Made by a program: the position numbers and the translations under genes. The notes below the pieces were generated by a model that was not told the DNA's origin, did not search any database, and saw only the letters and a list, made by a program, of their open reading frames with translations. A stretch of 64,000 nucleotides of DNA from assembly GCA_007753675.1 (NCBI GenBank), contig CP036432.1:3074394-3138393 (forward strand), read 5' to 3'. How positions within the stretch are numbered: position 1 is the stretch's first letter; every line of letters starts with the position of its first letter. This document shows, piece after piece, positions 16,141 to 25,984 of this stretch. This DNA is from Stieleria magnilauensis. Its GTDB lineage: Bacteria; Planctomycetota; Planctomycetia; Pirellulales; Pirellulaceae.

Positions 16141-17493
16141 CTAGAATTCGTCCATCTCCATTTCCATGTCCATCTCCATTTCCATCTCCATGTCCATCTC
16201 CATCTCCATCTCCATGTCGTAGTCGCTGCCGTACTCGTTGTAGCCGCCACCATAGGGATTCATCCCGCGACGATTTCCGATCCCGAAGGATTGCATCTGG
16301 GCGACCAGGGGAGCGGCCATGGCGAACCAGCCATCCATCGCCGAGTGAAACTCACGTGCCGACTGGGCCGCCAGGGCAGGTTGCAGGATCGGGTCCAACA
16401 TCATCGGCACCATTTGTGCGGGACCGCCGGCCAGCAGCGAACCGTCGGCGGTCCCCGCCAACGCGTCTTCCCACGTCTTCATCGCTTCGGCCCATTTTTC
16501 GGCCTCCGAATCGGCCGGCAACCACATGCCATCGACGGTGATGAAGTTCACCGTCTGCTTGTTCTCACCATTGGTGATTTCCACCGTCGCTTTGCCGTCC
16601 TTTTCTTCTTTGACTTCATACGAAGACGGCTCGATTCCCAACGTCTGCATCTGTTCGTTCATCGCGGCGATGTGCGGAGCCAGCCGCGTATCCAATCCAA
16701 CCAGCCAAGTCCGCAAGGGCGTGGTGGCGAGTTCATCGAGTTTCAATTGGTCGGGATCCAGGCCGTCGCGGATCAGCCCGCCGATCGACAGCAGCACCGA
16801 TTTCAGTGTGTCCCGCGCATCGGCATCGATCGCCTGTAGTCGCGGGTGAGAAAAGAACCAGCGTTGGCGGGTGACCACCAGATCACCGACCGAGTGAACC
16901 GAACCGAGGATCTGACGCATGCCTTGCATGTCCAGTTTGGCGACGCTGGCACGCAACAGGCGTTCCAGGTCGTTCTGATAATTCAGCGGCAGGGAGTCGA
17001 ACGCGGCGAGCAGCCCGTGGCCGTTTTTATTTTGTTGGTCCAACCATTCGAGTTGGGCGAGCAGGCCACCGGAGGAATTGAGTCGCTGGTAGGGCGGCGG
17101 GGTCGGGGGGGCGGGCAGCGGAGTCGGCGCCGGTGCGGCGGCCTCTTTCGCGTCGGCCAAAATTTGTTGTCGCATCTCGGCCCGACGACGGTTCTGCTCT
17201 TCCCCCAACCGCCGAGCCTGGATGCGGCTGTCGGCGATCAGGTTATCGACGCTGACGGTGACCCGCCTTGGACCGGGCAATTCCAACACGACGTTGTTGC
17301 CCCACAGCCCGATGAATTCCGCCTCAACCGTGCTGGAGCCGTCCAAGCTGGTCCAGCGTTCGGCTGCCATCGCGGGGCTGGTGGAGCCGATCAAACCGCT
17401 GGTGAAGGTGAAAAGGGCTGCGATTCCGGGCCAAACGATCGCGCGTCGGAGCGCAACCTTGGCGTGGCGGCGAAAATCGATGCTGAGTGGCAT
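16141..17493 (-). CDS. Secreted SHD1 (SLA1 homology 1)-like protein with Met-Glu/Met-Asp tail
   Basis: 450 aa from the ATG at 17493; a TTG 12 codons upstream is less likely. After a long signal region (to about residue 43, SPAMAAERW) comes an SHD1-like beta domain (about 44-95, RWTSLDGSSTVEAEFIGLWG through a VDNLI stretch) and a Glu/Arg-rich helix. A Pro-rich linker (about 115-135) follows, and then a helical body with no family I recognise. The last 25 residues alternate Met with Glu or Asp almost perfectly, encoded by a hexanucleotide repeat. SHD1 domains are common in planctomycete secreted proteins. The function of the tail is unknown; metal binding or anchoring is speculation. Confidence 0.75.
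   Translation of the reverse strand: MPLSIDFRRHAKVALRRAIVWPGIAALFTFTSGLIGSTSPAMAAERWTSLDGSSTVEAEFIGLWGNNVVLELPGPRRVTVSVDNLIADSRIQARRLGEEQNRRRAEMRQQILADAKEAAAPAPTPLPAPPTPPPYQRLNSSGGLLAQLEWLDQQNKNGHGLLAAFDSLPLNYQNDLERLLRASVAKLDMQGMRQILGSVHSVGDLVVTRQRWFFSHPRLQAIDADARDTLKSVLLSIGGLIRDGLDPDQLKLDELATTPLRTWLVGLDTRLAPHIAAMNEQMQTLGIEPSSYEVKEEKDGKATVEITNGENKQTVNFITVDGMWLPADSEAEKWAEAMKTWEDALAGTADGSLLAGGPAQMVPMMLDPILQPALAAQSAREFHSAMDGWFAMAAPLVAQMQSFGIGNRRGMNPYGGGYNEYGSDYDMEMEMEMDMEMEMEMDMEMEMDEF
16151..16216. repeat. Hexanucleotide repeat TCCATN inside the SHD1 protein gene
   Basis: About eleven consecutive 6-bp units of the form TCCATC, TCCATT or TCCATG lie in the coding region. On the minus strand they encode alternating Met and Glu/Asp. 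Because the unit is six bases long, copy-number change would alter tail length without shifting the frame. Confidence 0.9.
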
Positions 17494-17654
17494 TTTGAAA
17501 AGTCTCACGACTTTGAGGAGGCGAAACAAGAACGCGGGGCGGTGGGCGACGCAGGGCCCAAGAGTTCAGTATATTGCGAGAGCGGTTTGAATACTGCGGC
17601 ATTTTTTCAGGGTTTGCGATTTTGCAGCCCTGCATCGTACCCCCGGAGAAACAC

Positions 17655-18614
17655 GTGCCGGACTCGGGAAACTCATCAGAAATGGACTTCGACGCGCTGC
17701 GACAGCGGCATTACAACGCGACCATCGTCGATCGAATCGATTGCCACGAGAATCTGACTCGATTTCGAATCCGCCCCGACGATGGCGTCCCGTCTTTCCA
17801 AGCCGGTCAATACGTCACGCTCGGGCTCGGCAACTGGGAACCGCGTCTGGAAGGCACCCAGCAGGAAAACCTGCCGGAAAAAAAACTCACCCGTGTGGTC
17901 AAACGCGCCTATTCGATCTCCTGCCCGCTGCTCGACGCGGACCATCAGCTGGCACCGATTCATGCGGTCGACTACATGGAATTCTACGTCGTCTTGGTCC
18001 GGGAGGCGGACGGCCCCGGCAAAGCCCCACCGGCGCTGACGCCACGACTTTTCTGTCTGGGCAAGGGGGATCGGATCGCGATCGGAAAAAAAATCGTCGG
18101 CACGTACACGCTCGGTCAGATTCGACCCGACGCCACCGTCCTGATGCTGTCGACAGGAACCGGAGAGGCCCCACACAACGCCATGACCGCGACGTTGCTC
18201 GACGCCGGACACCACGGCCGCATCATCAATGCCTGCTGTGTCCGCTACCGACGCGACTTGGCGTACCACGCTCAACACCGTTTACTGATGGAGCAATTTC
18301 CGAATTATCGCTACCTGCCCTGCACCACTCGCGAAGACATTAACCTGGATCCCAGTTTGCCCGGTTATGTCGGCAAGCAATACATCCAAGAATTTTTCAC
18401 CAGCGGTCAACTTGCCGCGGCCGCCGACGACCCGCTTTCGCCAACCAACACGCATGTCTTTTTGTGTGGCAACCCGGACATGATCGGTTATGTTCCGCCG
18501 GGAGCCCCCGCACCCAAAAAGCCGGGCATGTTGCCGTTGCTCGAAGCGGCGGGTTTTCGTCACGAAATCCACGGCCAAGGTCCCGGCAGGATTCATTTCG
18601 AAAAATATTGGTAG
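17655..18614 (+). CDS. fpr: Ferredoxin-NADP reductase
   Basis: 319 aa from a GTG at 17655, chosen because GGAG lies about 7 bases upstream; an ATG at 17682 is the alternative. The FAD domain shows FQAGQYVTLGLG and KRAYSISC (the RxYS FAD motif), with an insertion around EPRLEGTQQENLPEKK. The NADP domain has VLMLSTGTGEAPHNAM, CCVRYRRDLAYH and FLCGNPDMIG, and the protein ends in the typical HFEKYW. It transfers electrons between ferredoxin or flavodoxin and NADP(H). The next gene, glgC, is 96 bp downstream; co-transcription is possible but functional linkage is not obvious. Confidence 0.92.
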   Translation: MPDSGNSSEMDFDALRQRHYNATIVDRIDCHENLTRFRIRPDDGVPSFQAGQYVTLGLGNWEPRLEGTQQENLPEKKLTRVVKRAYSISCPLLDADHQLAPIHAVDYMEFYVVLVREADGPGKAPPALTPRLFCLGKGDRIAIGKKIVGTYTLGQIRPDATVLMLSTGTGEAPHNAMTATLLDAGHHGRIINACCVRYRRDLAYHAQHRLLMEQFPNYRYLPCTTREDINLDPSLPGYVGKQYIQEFFTSGQLAAAADDPLSPTNTHVFLCGNPDMIGYVPPGAPAPKKPGMLPLLEAAGFRHEIHGQGPGRIHFEKYW

Positions 18615-18710
18615 CCGCTGGAACCTTTCCCGCGTCCCTCGCGTGCGTTAGAACGGTGGAACAATGATCTGCAGTCGAACCCCATCCCCCTTTCCTATTC
18701 CCCAATCGTC

Positions 18711-20024
18711 ATGACTTCTCACTCCGACTACCCGATGGACCTGTCAAAAAATACGATCGCACTGATTCTTGGCGGCGGTCGCGGAACGCGACTCTTTCCG
18801 CTGACCAAGATTCGTGCCAAGCCCGCGGTCCCGCTGGCGGGCAAGTACCGGCTGATCGACATCCCGATTTCCAACTGCATCAACAGCGGCCTGCGTCGCG
18901 TTTTCGTGTTGACCCAATTCCTCTCGGTCAGCCTGCACCGCCACCTCCGTCAAACCTATCGCTTCGATCAATTCACCGGCGGTTTCGTCGAACTGTTGGC
19001 CGCACAGCAAACCGTCGATGCCGGAACCGACTGGTACCAGGGAACCGCCGACGCCGTTCGCAAAAATCTGCGTTACATCGACCAACCCGAAATTGAACAC
19101 ATCCTGATTCTGTCCGGTGACCAACTGTATCGGATGGATTTTCGCGACATGATGAAGTCGCACATCGATTCCGGAGCCGATGCGACCATCGCCGGAATCC
19201 CGGTCGACCGCAAAGACGCCGCCGCACTGGGAATCATGCAACTCGACGACGACGGCCGTGTGACCGGGTTCGTCGAGAAACCCCAAACGGAAGAAGAACT
19301 GGGCAAGGTTCGTATGGATCCCGCTTGGATCGACGCCCGCGGAATCCCCAGCAAGGGACGTGATTGCCTGGCCAGCATGGGCCTGTATATCTTCAAGAAA
19401 GAGGTCATGGTGGACCTGCTGCACGGCAACGATCACTCGGACTTCGGCAAAGAAGTCTTTCCCGCGGCGATCGACAAACGCAAAGTCCAAGTGCACCTGT
19501 TTGACGGTTACTGGGAAGACATCGGAACGATCCGCGCGTTTTACGAAGCCAACCTTTCGCTGGCCAGCAAGTCGCCGCCGTTCCAACTCGGCAGCGTCGA
19601 CGCCCCGATCTACAGCCGCCCGCGTTTTCTGCCGCCCACGGTCGTCGGCGACAACGTCACCATCCGTGGCAGCCTGATCGCCGACGGTTGCCACATCGGA
19701 CACAACGTCACCATCGAACACAGTGTGATCGGCCTTCGCACCAAAATCGGGGACAACGTCACGATCAAAAACAGCGTCGTCATGGGCGCCGATTACATCG
19801 AAGACCCTGACACCTTGACCCCGGGCCAAATCCCGGTCGGGATCGGCGACAACAGCGTCATCAGCGGCGCGATCCTGGACAAGAACTCGCGCGTCGGAAC
19901 CGACGTTACCATCACCAATGCCGAAAACGTCGATTCACTCGGCGAGGACGAACCCTTGCAAGTCCGCGACGGAATCTCGATCGTCATCAAGAACGGATCC
20001 GTTCTCAACGGAACCAAGTTCTAG
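18711..20024 (+). CDS. glgC: Glucose-1-phosphate adenylyltransferase
   Basis: 437 aa. The nucleotide-binding start [16 protein letters not shown] is followed by [20 protein letters not shown]. The active-site region includes [11 protein letters not shown], and the C-terminal left-handed beta-helix runs from about residue 300 (hexad repeats such as [18 protein letters not shown]). It makes ADP-glucose for glycogen synthesis. The first in-frame ATG is used; an ATG eight codons later is also possible. The gene ends 69 bp before the convergent nuoN end. Confidence 0.96.
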   Translation: MTSHSDYPMDLSKNTIALILGGGRGTRLFPLTKIRAKPAVPLAGKYRLIDIPISNCINSGLRRVFVLTQFLSVSLHRHLRQTYRFDQFTGGFVELLAAQQTVDAGTDWYQGTADAVRKNLRYIDQPEIEHILILSGDQLYRMDFRDMMKSHIDSGADATIAGIPVDRKDAAALGIMQLDDDGRVTGFVEKPQTEEELGKVRMDPAWIDARGIPSKGRDCLASMGLYIFKKEVMVDLLHGNDHSDFGKEVFPAAIDKRKVQVHLFDGYWEDIGTIRAFYEANLSLASKSPPFQLGSVDAPIYSRPRFLPPTVVGDNVTIRGSLIADGCHIGHNVTIEHSVIGLRTKIGDNVTIKNSVVMGADYIEDPDTLTPGQIPVGIGDNSVISGAILDKNSRVGTDVTITNAENVDSLGEDEPLQVRDGISIVIKNGSVLNGTKF

Positions 20025-20092
20025 ACCGATTGCCACACGTCGACGATTTTTCCCCCACGATGCGGCTTGCCGTGCAAGCGAGCCGCGACGCA

Positions 20093-21535
20093 TCAATGCG
20101 AACTGGCAATCCAGTTGTGTGTCTGTTCGTAAATCGTCTCGTAGAAAAACGGCACGATCCCCAACACCACCATCAGCACGGTGGAGACGCCCAGTGCCGT
20201 GACGATCGACACCGACGCACGAAGGGGCGGATCGTTCTCAAAGCCCGGCTCGATATACATCTGCCGAACGATCCGCAGATAGTAGTACAGCGAAATGGTG
20301 GAATTGACCGCGGCCACGGCGACCAACCAATGAAACCCCGCCTTGGATGCCACGCTGAACAAGAAGAACTTGCCGACGAACCCCGACAGCGGCGGGATCC
20401 CCGCCAAGCTGAACAGCCCCAGCATCAGCACCAACGCGATCCATGGATTCGTTCGCGATAGCCCGCGATAATCCTCGATTTCCTCGCGGCCGGTTTCATT
20501 CAAATAGAAAACCAGCACGCCAAACACGACCATGTTGGTGACCACGTAGACCAACATGTAATACACCATGCTCGGGGCGCCGTCGGGGGCCAGAAACCCC
20601 ATGATCAGATAACCCGCCTGCGAAATCGCACTGAACGCCATGAAGCGTTTGACGTTGGTTTGCACCACGGCCACCAGGTTGCCCAAGGTCATCGTCACCG
20701 CCGCCAACACCGCAACCGCCATCGAAACGTCCAACAGAACATTCCCCAGCACGCGGTAGAACAACTGGAACATGAACGCCAATCCGGCCGCCTTGGACGC
20801 CACCGACAAGTACGCCGCCACCGGAAGCGGCGCACCGCGATACACATCGGCCGCCCACATGTGAAACGGCACGAGCGTCAGCTTGAATCCGACACCGACC
20901 ACCACCATCGCAATCGCCAGCTTCGTTGCCGGACCAAAACTCAAGTTGTCGCCCATGGTGAACAGGTCTACCGAGCCGGAAAGCCCGTACAGTAGACCGA
21001 GTCCGAACAGCACCACGGCAGACAACGTCGCGCCCAAAATGATGTACTTCAACCCCGCTTCGCACGACAACGGGTCATTGCGACGCCAAGCGACCAGCGC
21101 GAACAGCGGAATCGTTGCCAGTTCCAGACAGACATACAGATTGATCAGATTGGTCGCCGAAATCAGGAACATCGATCCGACCAGATTGAATAAGACCACC
21201 GTGTAAAACTCGCCCCGATGAATCAGCTCACGGTCTTGCCCCGCCACGATCTTGAACCGACCGTTGAGCAGATCGGCCGACAGCAAGACCGTCAACAGAC
21301 CCGCCAACAAGAACGAGACCTTGAACCATCCGGCCACGCCATCAAAGAGAAACTGGCCGTCGAGGAAATTGCCATCGCCTTGAATCATCAGATAAACGAC
21401 GGAGGCCAGCGCGGTGCTCAGCCCCAACAAGCACACCGGCGTCTCCAGGACTCGATGCCGCGGCGGCAGAAACATTTCCATGCCGAGCACCGCGAACGCT
21501 GTGACGACGACAATGATTTCCGGTTGGATATACAT
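20093..21535 (-). CDS. nuoN: NADH-quinone oxidoreductase subunit N
   Basis: 480 aa from the ATG at 21535 (MYIQPEIIVV); a 21-codon upstream extension has no membrane character. It is an antiporter-like complex I subunit with about 14 helices. The conserved glutamate is in YVCLELATIPLFALVAW, and the TM7 lysine is retained in GVGFKLTLVPFHMWAADVYRG, with a further Lys in VASKAAGLAF. It is the last gene of the nuo operon, 31 bp after nuoM. It forms one of the three proton-pumping modules of the membrane arm. Confidence 0.95.
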   Translation of the reverse strand: MYIQPEIIVVVTAFAVLGMEMFLPPRHRVLETPVCLLGLSTALASVVYLMIQGDGNFLDGQFLFDGVAGWFKVSFLLAGLLTVLLSADLLNGRFKIVAGQDRELIHRGEFYTVVLFNLVGSMFLISATNLINLYVCLELATIPLFALVAWRRNDPLSCEAGLKYIILGATLSAVVLFGLGLLYGLSGSVDLFTMGDNLSFGPATKLAIAMVVVGVGFKLTLVPFHMWAADVYRGAPLPVAAYLSVASKAAGLAFMFQLFYRVLGNVLLDVSMAVAVLAAVTMTLGNLVAVVQTNVKRFMAFSAISQAGYLIMGFLAPDGAPSMVYYMLVYVVTNMVVFGVLVFYLNETGREEIEDYRGLSRTNPWIALVLMLGLFSLAGIPPLSGFVGKFFLFSVASKAGFHWLVAVAAVNSTISLYYYLRIVRQMYIEPGFENDPPLRASVSIVTALGVSTVLMVVLGIVPFFYETIYEQTHNWIASSH

Positions 21536-21566
21536 GGGATCAATTGGAGTGGTGTCGCCGGAGGTC

Positions 21567-23081
21567 CTAAAAACGATTCGCGATCGGAAGGATCGCATGC
21601 TCGATCAGATCGATCAGCACGGGCGGGTACATGCCCACGATCGCTAACGTCGCGACCAGAATGCCGGTGCACAGTTTTTCGGGGATCGTCGCATCCTGCA
21701 TCTGGCTGAACTCTGGCTTGGTCATCGGCCCTTGAAACACACGGCTCAGGCCGCGCAACACATAAACGGCGGTGACGACGATCGAGGACGTGGCGAGCAA
21801 CGTGCAGATCCGCATCGTTGTCGCATCGACCCAGCGGTTGCCAAAAAAGCCGCCTAGAAAAACGGTCGACTCGGCGACGAAACCGGACAACCCCGGCAGC
21901 CCCAGCGACGCCAACCCGGCGATGTAAAAACTGGTCGCCAACCAGGGGATCCGTTTGGAAAGCCCTCCCATCTGCGTCAAATCACGCGTCTTGGAACGGC
22001 CATACACCATTCCGATCAGCCCAAAGAACAGCCCCGTCATGATTCCGTGACTAAACATCTGGATCACGGCGCCTTTAAATCCCATCAAGTTCAACGAACA
22101 CAGGCCGAACAAGACGAAGCCGCAATGGCTGACCGACGAATAGGCCGTGAAATACTTTAAATCGGTTTGCCGGATCGCCGCATACGCCCCGTACACGATG
22201 TTGATCGTCGTCAGCACCAGAAAGAAAAGCGCCCACTGTTTCGCCCCCTCGGGCATCAGGTACACGGCGACTCTCAACACGCCGTAACCGCCTAATTTCA
22301 TCAGTACCCCGGCATGCAACATCGACACTGCCGTCGGCGCCGATGCGTGACCGTCCGGCGACCAGGTGTGAAACGGGAACAGCGCGCCCAGCACTCCGAA
22401 CCCGACAAACACGCACGGAAACACCCACTGCTGTAAGTCACGCGAATAATCGACCATCGCCAACTTGTTCAAGTCAAACGTCTGCGATCCGGCCGCGTGG
22501 TACAGCGCCAGCATCCCAACCAAGACCAACGCCGAGCCGACCATCAGCATCAACGTCAGCTTCATCGCAGAATACTCCTTCCGCCCCGTCCCCCACACGC
22601 CGATCAACAGATACATCGGCAACACGGCGACTTCGTAGAACAGGAAGAACAGGAACAGATCGACGCTGATGAACACGCCAAAAACGCCCGTGACCAACAC
22701 CAACAGAAACGCGTAGAACTCACGCGAGCGTTCCTTGACCTCCCAACTGGCCAGCACGCCGGTGAAAATGATGATCGCCGTCAGCACGATCATTGCCATC
22801 GCGATCCCGTCCACGCCGACGTGGTACTCGATCCCCATGCTCTTGAACCAAGGAATCGATTGCTCAAATTCCATTTGCGAAATCGTCAACACCGATGCAT
22901 CGCCGCCGCGCTGCTGCACCACCTGCATGTACGACACGCTCATCACCAACGACAGCGCAAGGACCACTCCTGTGCCAAACAGCGCAACCCAACGCCGCAG
23001 GTACCATTTGGAATCGGGGGTCGCAACAACGGCCAGCGCCGTCGCAAACGGAATCAAGATCAGCAGACTTAACCAACTCAT
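21567..23081 (-). CDS. nuoM: NADH-quinone oxidoreductase subunit M
   Basis: 504 aa, an antiporter-like membrane-arm subunit. The TM5 glutamate is E150 (FFLFYEVAVLPMYLLIG), and a downstream lysine K262 is kept (HAGVLMKLGGYG). In the TM7 motif, where family members usually read V-K-x-P-x-x-P-x-H-x-W, this protein reads GVLGALFPFHTW, so residue 231 is Leu instead of the proton-channel lysine. The frame and flanking residues are unambiguous. It lies between nuoL and nuoN with short gaps (27 and 31 bp). Confidence 0.95.
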   Translation of the reverse strand: MSWLSLLILIPFATALAVVATPDSKWYLRRWVALFGTGVVLALSLVMSVSYMQVVQQRGGDASVLTISQMEFEQSIPWFKSMGIEYHVGVDGIAMAMIVLTAIIIFTGVLASWEVKERSREFYAFLLVLVTGVFGVFISVDLFLFFLFYEVAVLPMYLLIGVWGTGRKEYSAMKLTLMLMVGSALVLVGMLALYHAAGSQTFDLNKLAMVDYSRDLQQWVFPCVFVGFGVLGALFPFHTWSPDGHASAPTAVSMLHAGVLMKLGGYGVLRVAVYLMPEGAKQWALFFLVLTTINIVYGAYAAIRQTDLKYFTAYSSVSHCGFVLFGLCSLNLMGFKGAVIQMFSHGIMTGLFFGLIGMVYGRSKTRDLTQMGGLSKRIPWLATSFYIAGLASLGLPGLSGFVAESTVFLGGFFGNRWVDATTMRICTLLATSSIVVTAVYVLRGLSRVFQGPMTKPEFSQMQDATIPEKLCTGILVATLAIVGMYPPVLIDLIEHAILPIANRF

Positions 23082-23108
23082 CCGAGCCTTTTTCCTTGCT
23101 CAACAGCG

Positions 23109-25073
23109 CTATCGTTGAACGAGCCACAAAAACAACAGGATCACAATCGTCCCGTTGATCATCCAAATCCCGTATGTCTGAACCTGCCCGGTTTGCAGAA
23201 CGTTCAACCGAGCCCCGAACCAACGCACCACCGCCGCCGATAAATTCATCGCCGCATCGACCACATGGCGATCGAACCAAGCCGCCGGAGCCGCGATGAA
23301 TCGAAAAATCATCTTCGTCACCAACAGATAGACTTCATCGATGTAGAACTTGTTCTGAACCAGACGATAAATGCCGCCCATCGAATCAGCCATCGACTGT
23401 GCCCGATTCGTCTGCCCCCCGTAAAGCCAAAATGCGGCCCCGATCCCGACCACCGCGGCTGCCACCGATAACCCCATCACCAACAGGTGAGCGTGGAGCT
23501 CGACACCGGGCAAAACAAACTGCGAGACGGCAATCCAGCCGCCGCACACGGACATCACCCCGAGCACCACCAACGGGATCGTCATGATCGGCGGGGACTC
23601 GTGAGCCTTCGCCGCACCGTCGGACTTGTGTGCCCCCAGAAACGTCAAAATGTAAACACGAAACATGTAAAAAGCGGTCAACGCAGCCACGAACAGCCCC
23701 ACCCCAAAAATCAGATGGTGCTCCCCGTCCAACGCGGCGCCCAAAATCTCATCCTTTGAAAAGAACCCGGCCAGCGGCGGCACACCGGCAATCGCGATCG
23801 TGGCAATCAAGAACGTCGCATGCGTCAACGGCATCTTCTTTCGCAGCCCTCCCATGTCCGCCACGTCATTGCTGTGGACGGCGTGGATCACCGAACCGGC
23901 CCCCAGAAACAGCAGCGCCTTAAAGAACGCATGTGTGAACAAATGAAACATCGCAGCACCCAGCCCGGCTGGGTGCTCGGCCGACGCGACGCCCAGCGCC
24001 AGCATCATGTAGCCGATCTGGCTGAGCGTTGAGAACGCGAGCACCCGCTTGATGTCCCTCTGCGTGCACGCGATCAACGCGGCAAACAGGCACGTGAAGC
24101 AACCGACGGCGGCGACGACGTGGAGCGCGTCTCCCGAAGCCGCGAAACCGGGGAACAGCCTGGCCACCAGATAGACACCGGCGACCACCATCGTGGCCGC
24201 ATGAATCAGTGCCGACACGGGCGTCGGCCCTGCCATCGCATCGGGCAACCAAACATGGAGCGGAAACATCGCGCTTTTCCCCGCCGCACCGATGAACACC
24301 AACAACATCGCAACGGTCAGCAGATCGAGCCCGAAAACCCCCGGCTGAGCTTTCAGATTGGCGAGCACCGGCTCCGAATTGATCGTCGCGAAATCCAATG
24401 CCTGCGTCGCGGTCGCCGATTGGAGCGCGGTGGCAGTGACGCCGCCCCATTCCGAATCGACGATCCACTGGTGGACGAAAAAACCGAGCACCAAAATCCC
24501 CGCCAAGAAGAACAGATCGGCAAACCGCGTGACGATGAACGCCTTCTTCGACGCCGCGATCGCTTCGGGCAACGTGTAATAAAACCCGATCAGCAGGAAC
24601 GAACTCACACCGACCAGTTCCCAGAACACGTACATCTGCAACAGGTTCGGCGCCAGCACCAGTCCCAACATGCTGAACGTGAACAAACTGAGGAACACGA
24701 AGTACCGTGAATACCCTTCATCGCCCGCCATGTAGCCGATCGAATAAACGTGAACCAGCAAGCTGACGCTCGTCACGACGAACAGCAACAACAGCGAAAT
24801 CGGATCGATCAGCGTCCCCAATGAAACGACCAAATGATCCTGGTACCGAAGCCATTCGATGCTCCACGTCACCGCGGACGCACCCGCTTCGGCTGAACTC
24901 AGGTACGAAAGGCCCAATCCGCACGTCAGCAGAAACGCGGTCCCGATCGCGACCGATCCGATGATCCCGGCGACACGTGCATTCGAGCCGGTGGCAAACA
25001 AACCGATCAACAGGATGGAGATCAACGGCAAGGCCGGAATCATCCAGGCATTTTCGAATAGGAATCCGGTCAC
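23109..25073 (-). CDS. nuoL: NADH-quinone oxidoreductase subunit L
   Basis: 654 aa from a GTG at 25073 that overlaps the nuoK stop (GTGA); an in-frame ATG at 25097 inside nuoK is the alternative. This is the largest antiporter-like subunit. It shows YVFWELVGVSSFLLIGF (TM5 Glu), GAAGKSAMFPLHVWLPDAM with the TM7 Lys, and ALIHAATMVVAGVYL. The C-terminal long lateral helix region is present (length close to the usual 600-660 aa). It pumps protons in the distal membrane arm of complex I. Confidence 0.95.
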   Translation of the reverse strand: MTGFLFENAWMIPALPLISILLIGLFATGSNARVAGIIGSVAIGTAFLLTCGLGLSYLSSAEAGASAVTWSIEWLRYQDHLVVSLGTLIDPISLLLLFVVTSVSLLVHVYSIGYMAGDEGYSRYFVFLSLFTFSMLGLVLAPNLLQMYVFWELVGVSSFLLIGFYYTLPEAIAASKKAFIVTRFADLFFLAGILVLGFFVHQWIVDSEWGGVTATALQSATATQALDFATINSEPVLANLKAQPGVFGLDLLTVAMLLVFIGAAGKSAMFPLHVWLPDAMAGPTPVSALIHAATMVVAGVYLVARLFPGFAASGDALHVVAAVGCFTCLFAALIACTQRDIKRVLAFSTLSQIGYMMLALGVASAEHPAGLGAAMFHLFTHAFFKALLFLGAGSVIHAVHSNDVADMGGLRKKMPLTHATFLIATIAIAGVPPLAGFFSKDEILGAALDGEHHLIFGVGLFVAALTAFYMFRVYILTFLGAHKSDGAAKAHESPPIMTIPLVVLGVMSVCGGWIAVSQFVLPGVELHAHLLVMGLSVAAAVVGIGAAFWLYGGQTNRAQSMADSMGGIYRLVQNKFYIDEVYLLVTKMIFRFIAAPAAWFDRHVVDAAMNLSAAVVRWFGARLNVLQTGQVQTYGIWMINGTIVILLFLWLVQR

Positions 25074-25405
25074 GACGTGCTGTTCCCCTGATCGCAAATG
25101 TGGTTGGCCTGCGTCACATCCAGCGTATGCCGGTGTCGGTAAAAGGACACAAAGATCGCCAACGCGACCACCGCCTCGGCCGCCGCAGCGGCAATGATGA
25201 ACAACACCAGCACCTGACCATCGACTTCGTCCGACGCGACAAAACGATTGAAAATCAGAATGTTGAGGATTGCCGAATTCAGAGTCATTTCGATCGACAA
25301 CAAAACACCGACGGCATTACGTCGTGTGAAGATGCCGTACAGACCGATCGAAAACAGCAGCGCCGAAAGCGTCAGCCAATGCGTGATCGTAGGAGTTGGA
25401 AACAT
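25070..25405 (-). CDS. nuoK: NADH-quinone oxidoreductase subunit K
   Basis: 111 aa from the ATG at 25405, chosen over an upstream extension to 25441 because family members begin close to this methionine and are about 100 aa. It has three helices, with the membrane-embedded glutamates in GVLLSIEMTLNSAILN and AAAAAEAVVALAIF. It lies 42 bp after nuoJ and overlaps nuoL by four bases. Confidence 0.94.
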   Translation of the reverse strand: MFPTPTITHWLTLSALLFSIGLYGIFTRRNAVGVLLSIEMTLNSAILNILIFNRFVASDEVDGQVLVLFIIAAAAAEAVVALAIFVSFYRHRHTLDVTQANHICDQGNSTS

Positions 25406-25447
25406 GTAAAAAGCCCGACGGCGGAGTGTTTTGAGCGGCAATCGTTG

Positions 25448-25984
25448 TTAGGTATCTTCTGGATCATGTTTGCGAGCGATCACGATGCCGCCGATCAGTG
25501 CGGCCAACAGCAACAACGAGATCACTTCGAACGGCACGATGTATCCGTCGCGTTCATTGCTCAATAACTTGCGGCCGATGGCGTGGACGTCTTCATGGGA
25601 CACGGCCAGGCCTTCCGCGGTCGCGGGCGGAAAGTCCGTGTGCACATAGACCGACAGCGTGACGACAAAAAACGCCGTCGCCACGATTCCTCCCATCACA
25701 CGGCGGGCAGCGCTGGGCCGTTGTTCAAACGTATGCCCTTCGCTGGTCATCATGATCGCGAACAGCAGCAACACGACGATGCCGCCGATAAAGACCAACA
25801 CCTGAATCCCGGCGATAAACTCGAATCCCAGCACCAGGATCAGCCCGGCACTCGACCCCAGCACACCGATCAGGCAAACCGCCGATCGCAGCAGACGCCG
25901 TCCGAGTACGACACCCAGCGCCAACGCAATCGATGCGACCGCAAACAAGTAGAAGAAAAGGGTCGCGACTGTCCCGTCATGCAT
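25448..25984 (-). CDS. nuoJ: NADH-quinone oxidoreductase subunit J
   Basis: 178 aa, a five-helix membrane subunit of complex I. It is recognised by IALALGVVLGRRLLRSAVCL, the GFEFIAGIQVLVFIGGIVVL stretch of TM3, and the downstream IMMTS. It overlaps the 3' end of nuoI by eight bases, and nuoK follows. TM3 of this subunit normally undergoes the pi-bulge transition in the coupling mechanism. Confidence 0.93.
   Translation of the reverse strand: MHDGTVATLFFYLFAVASIALALGVVLGRRLLRSAVCLIGVLGSSAGLILVLGFEFIAGIQVLVFIGGIVVLLLFAIMMTSEGHTFEQRPSAARRVMGGIVATAFFVVTLSVYVHTDFPPATAEGLAVSHEDVHAIGRKLLSNERDGYIVPFEVISLLLLAALIGGIVIARKHDPEDT

Noticed and set aside
16129-16839. Plus-strand ORF with HLHFHVH histidine repeats
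   Set aside because: It is the mirror of the Met-Glu/Met-Asp hexanucleotide repeat of the minus-strand SHD1 protein. The rest has no domain and coding evidence favours the minus strand.
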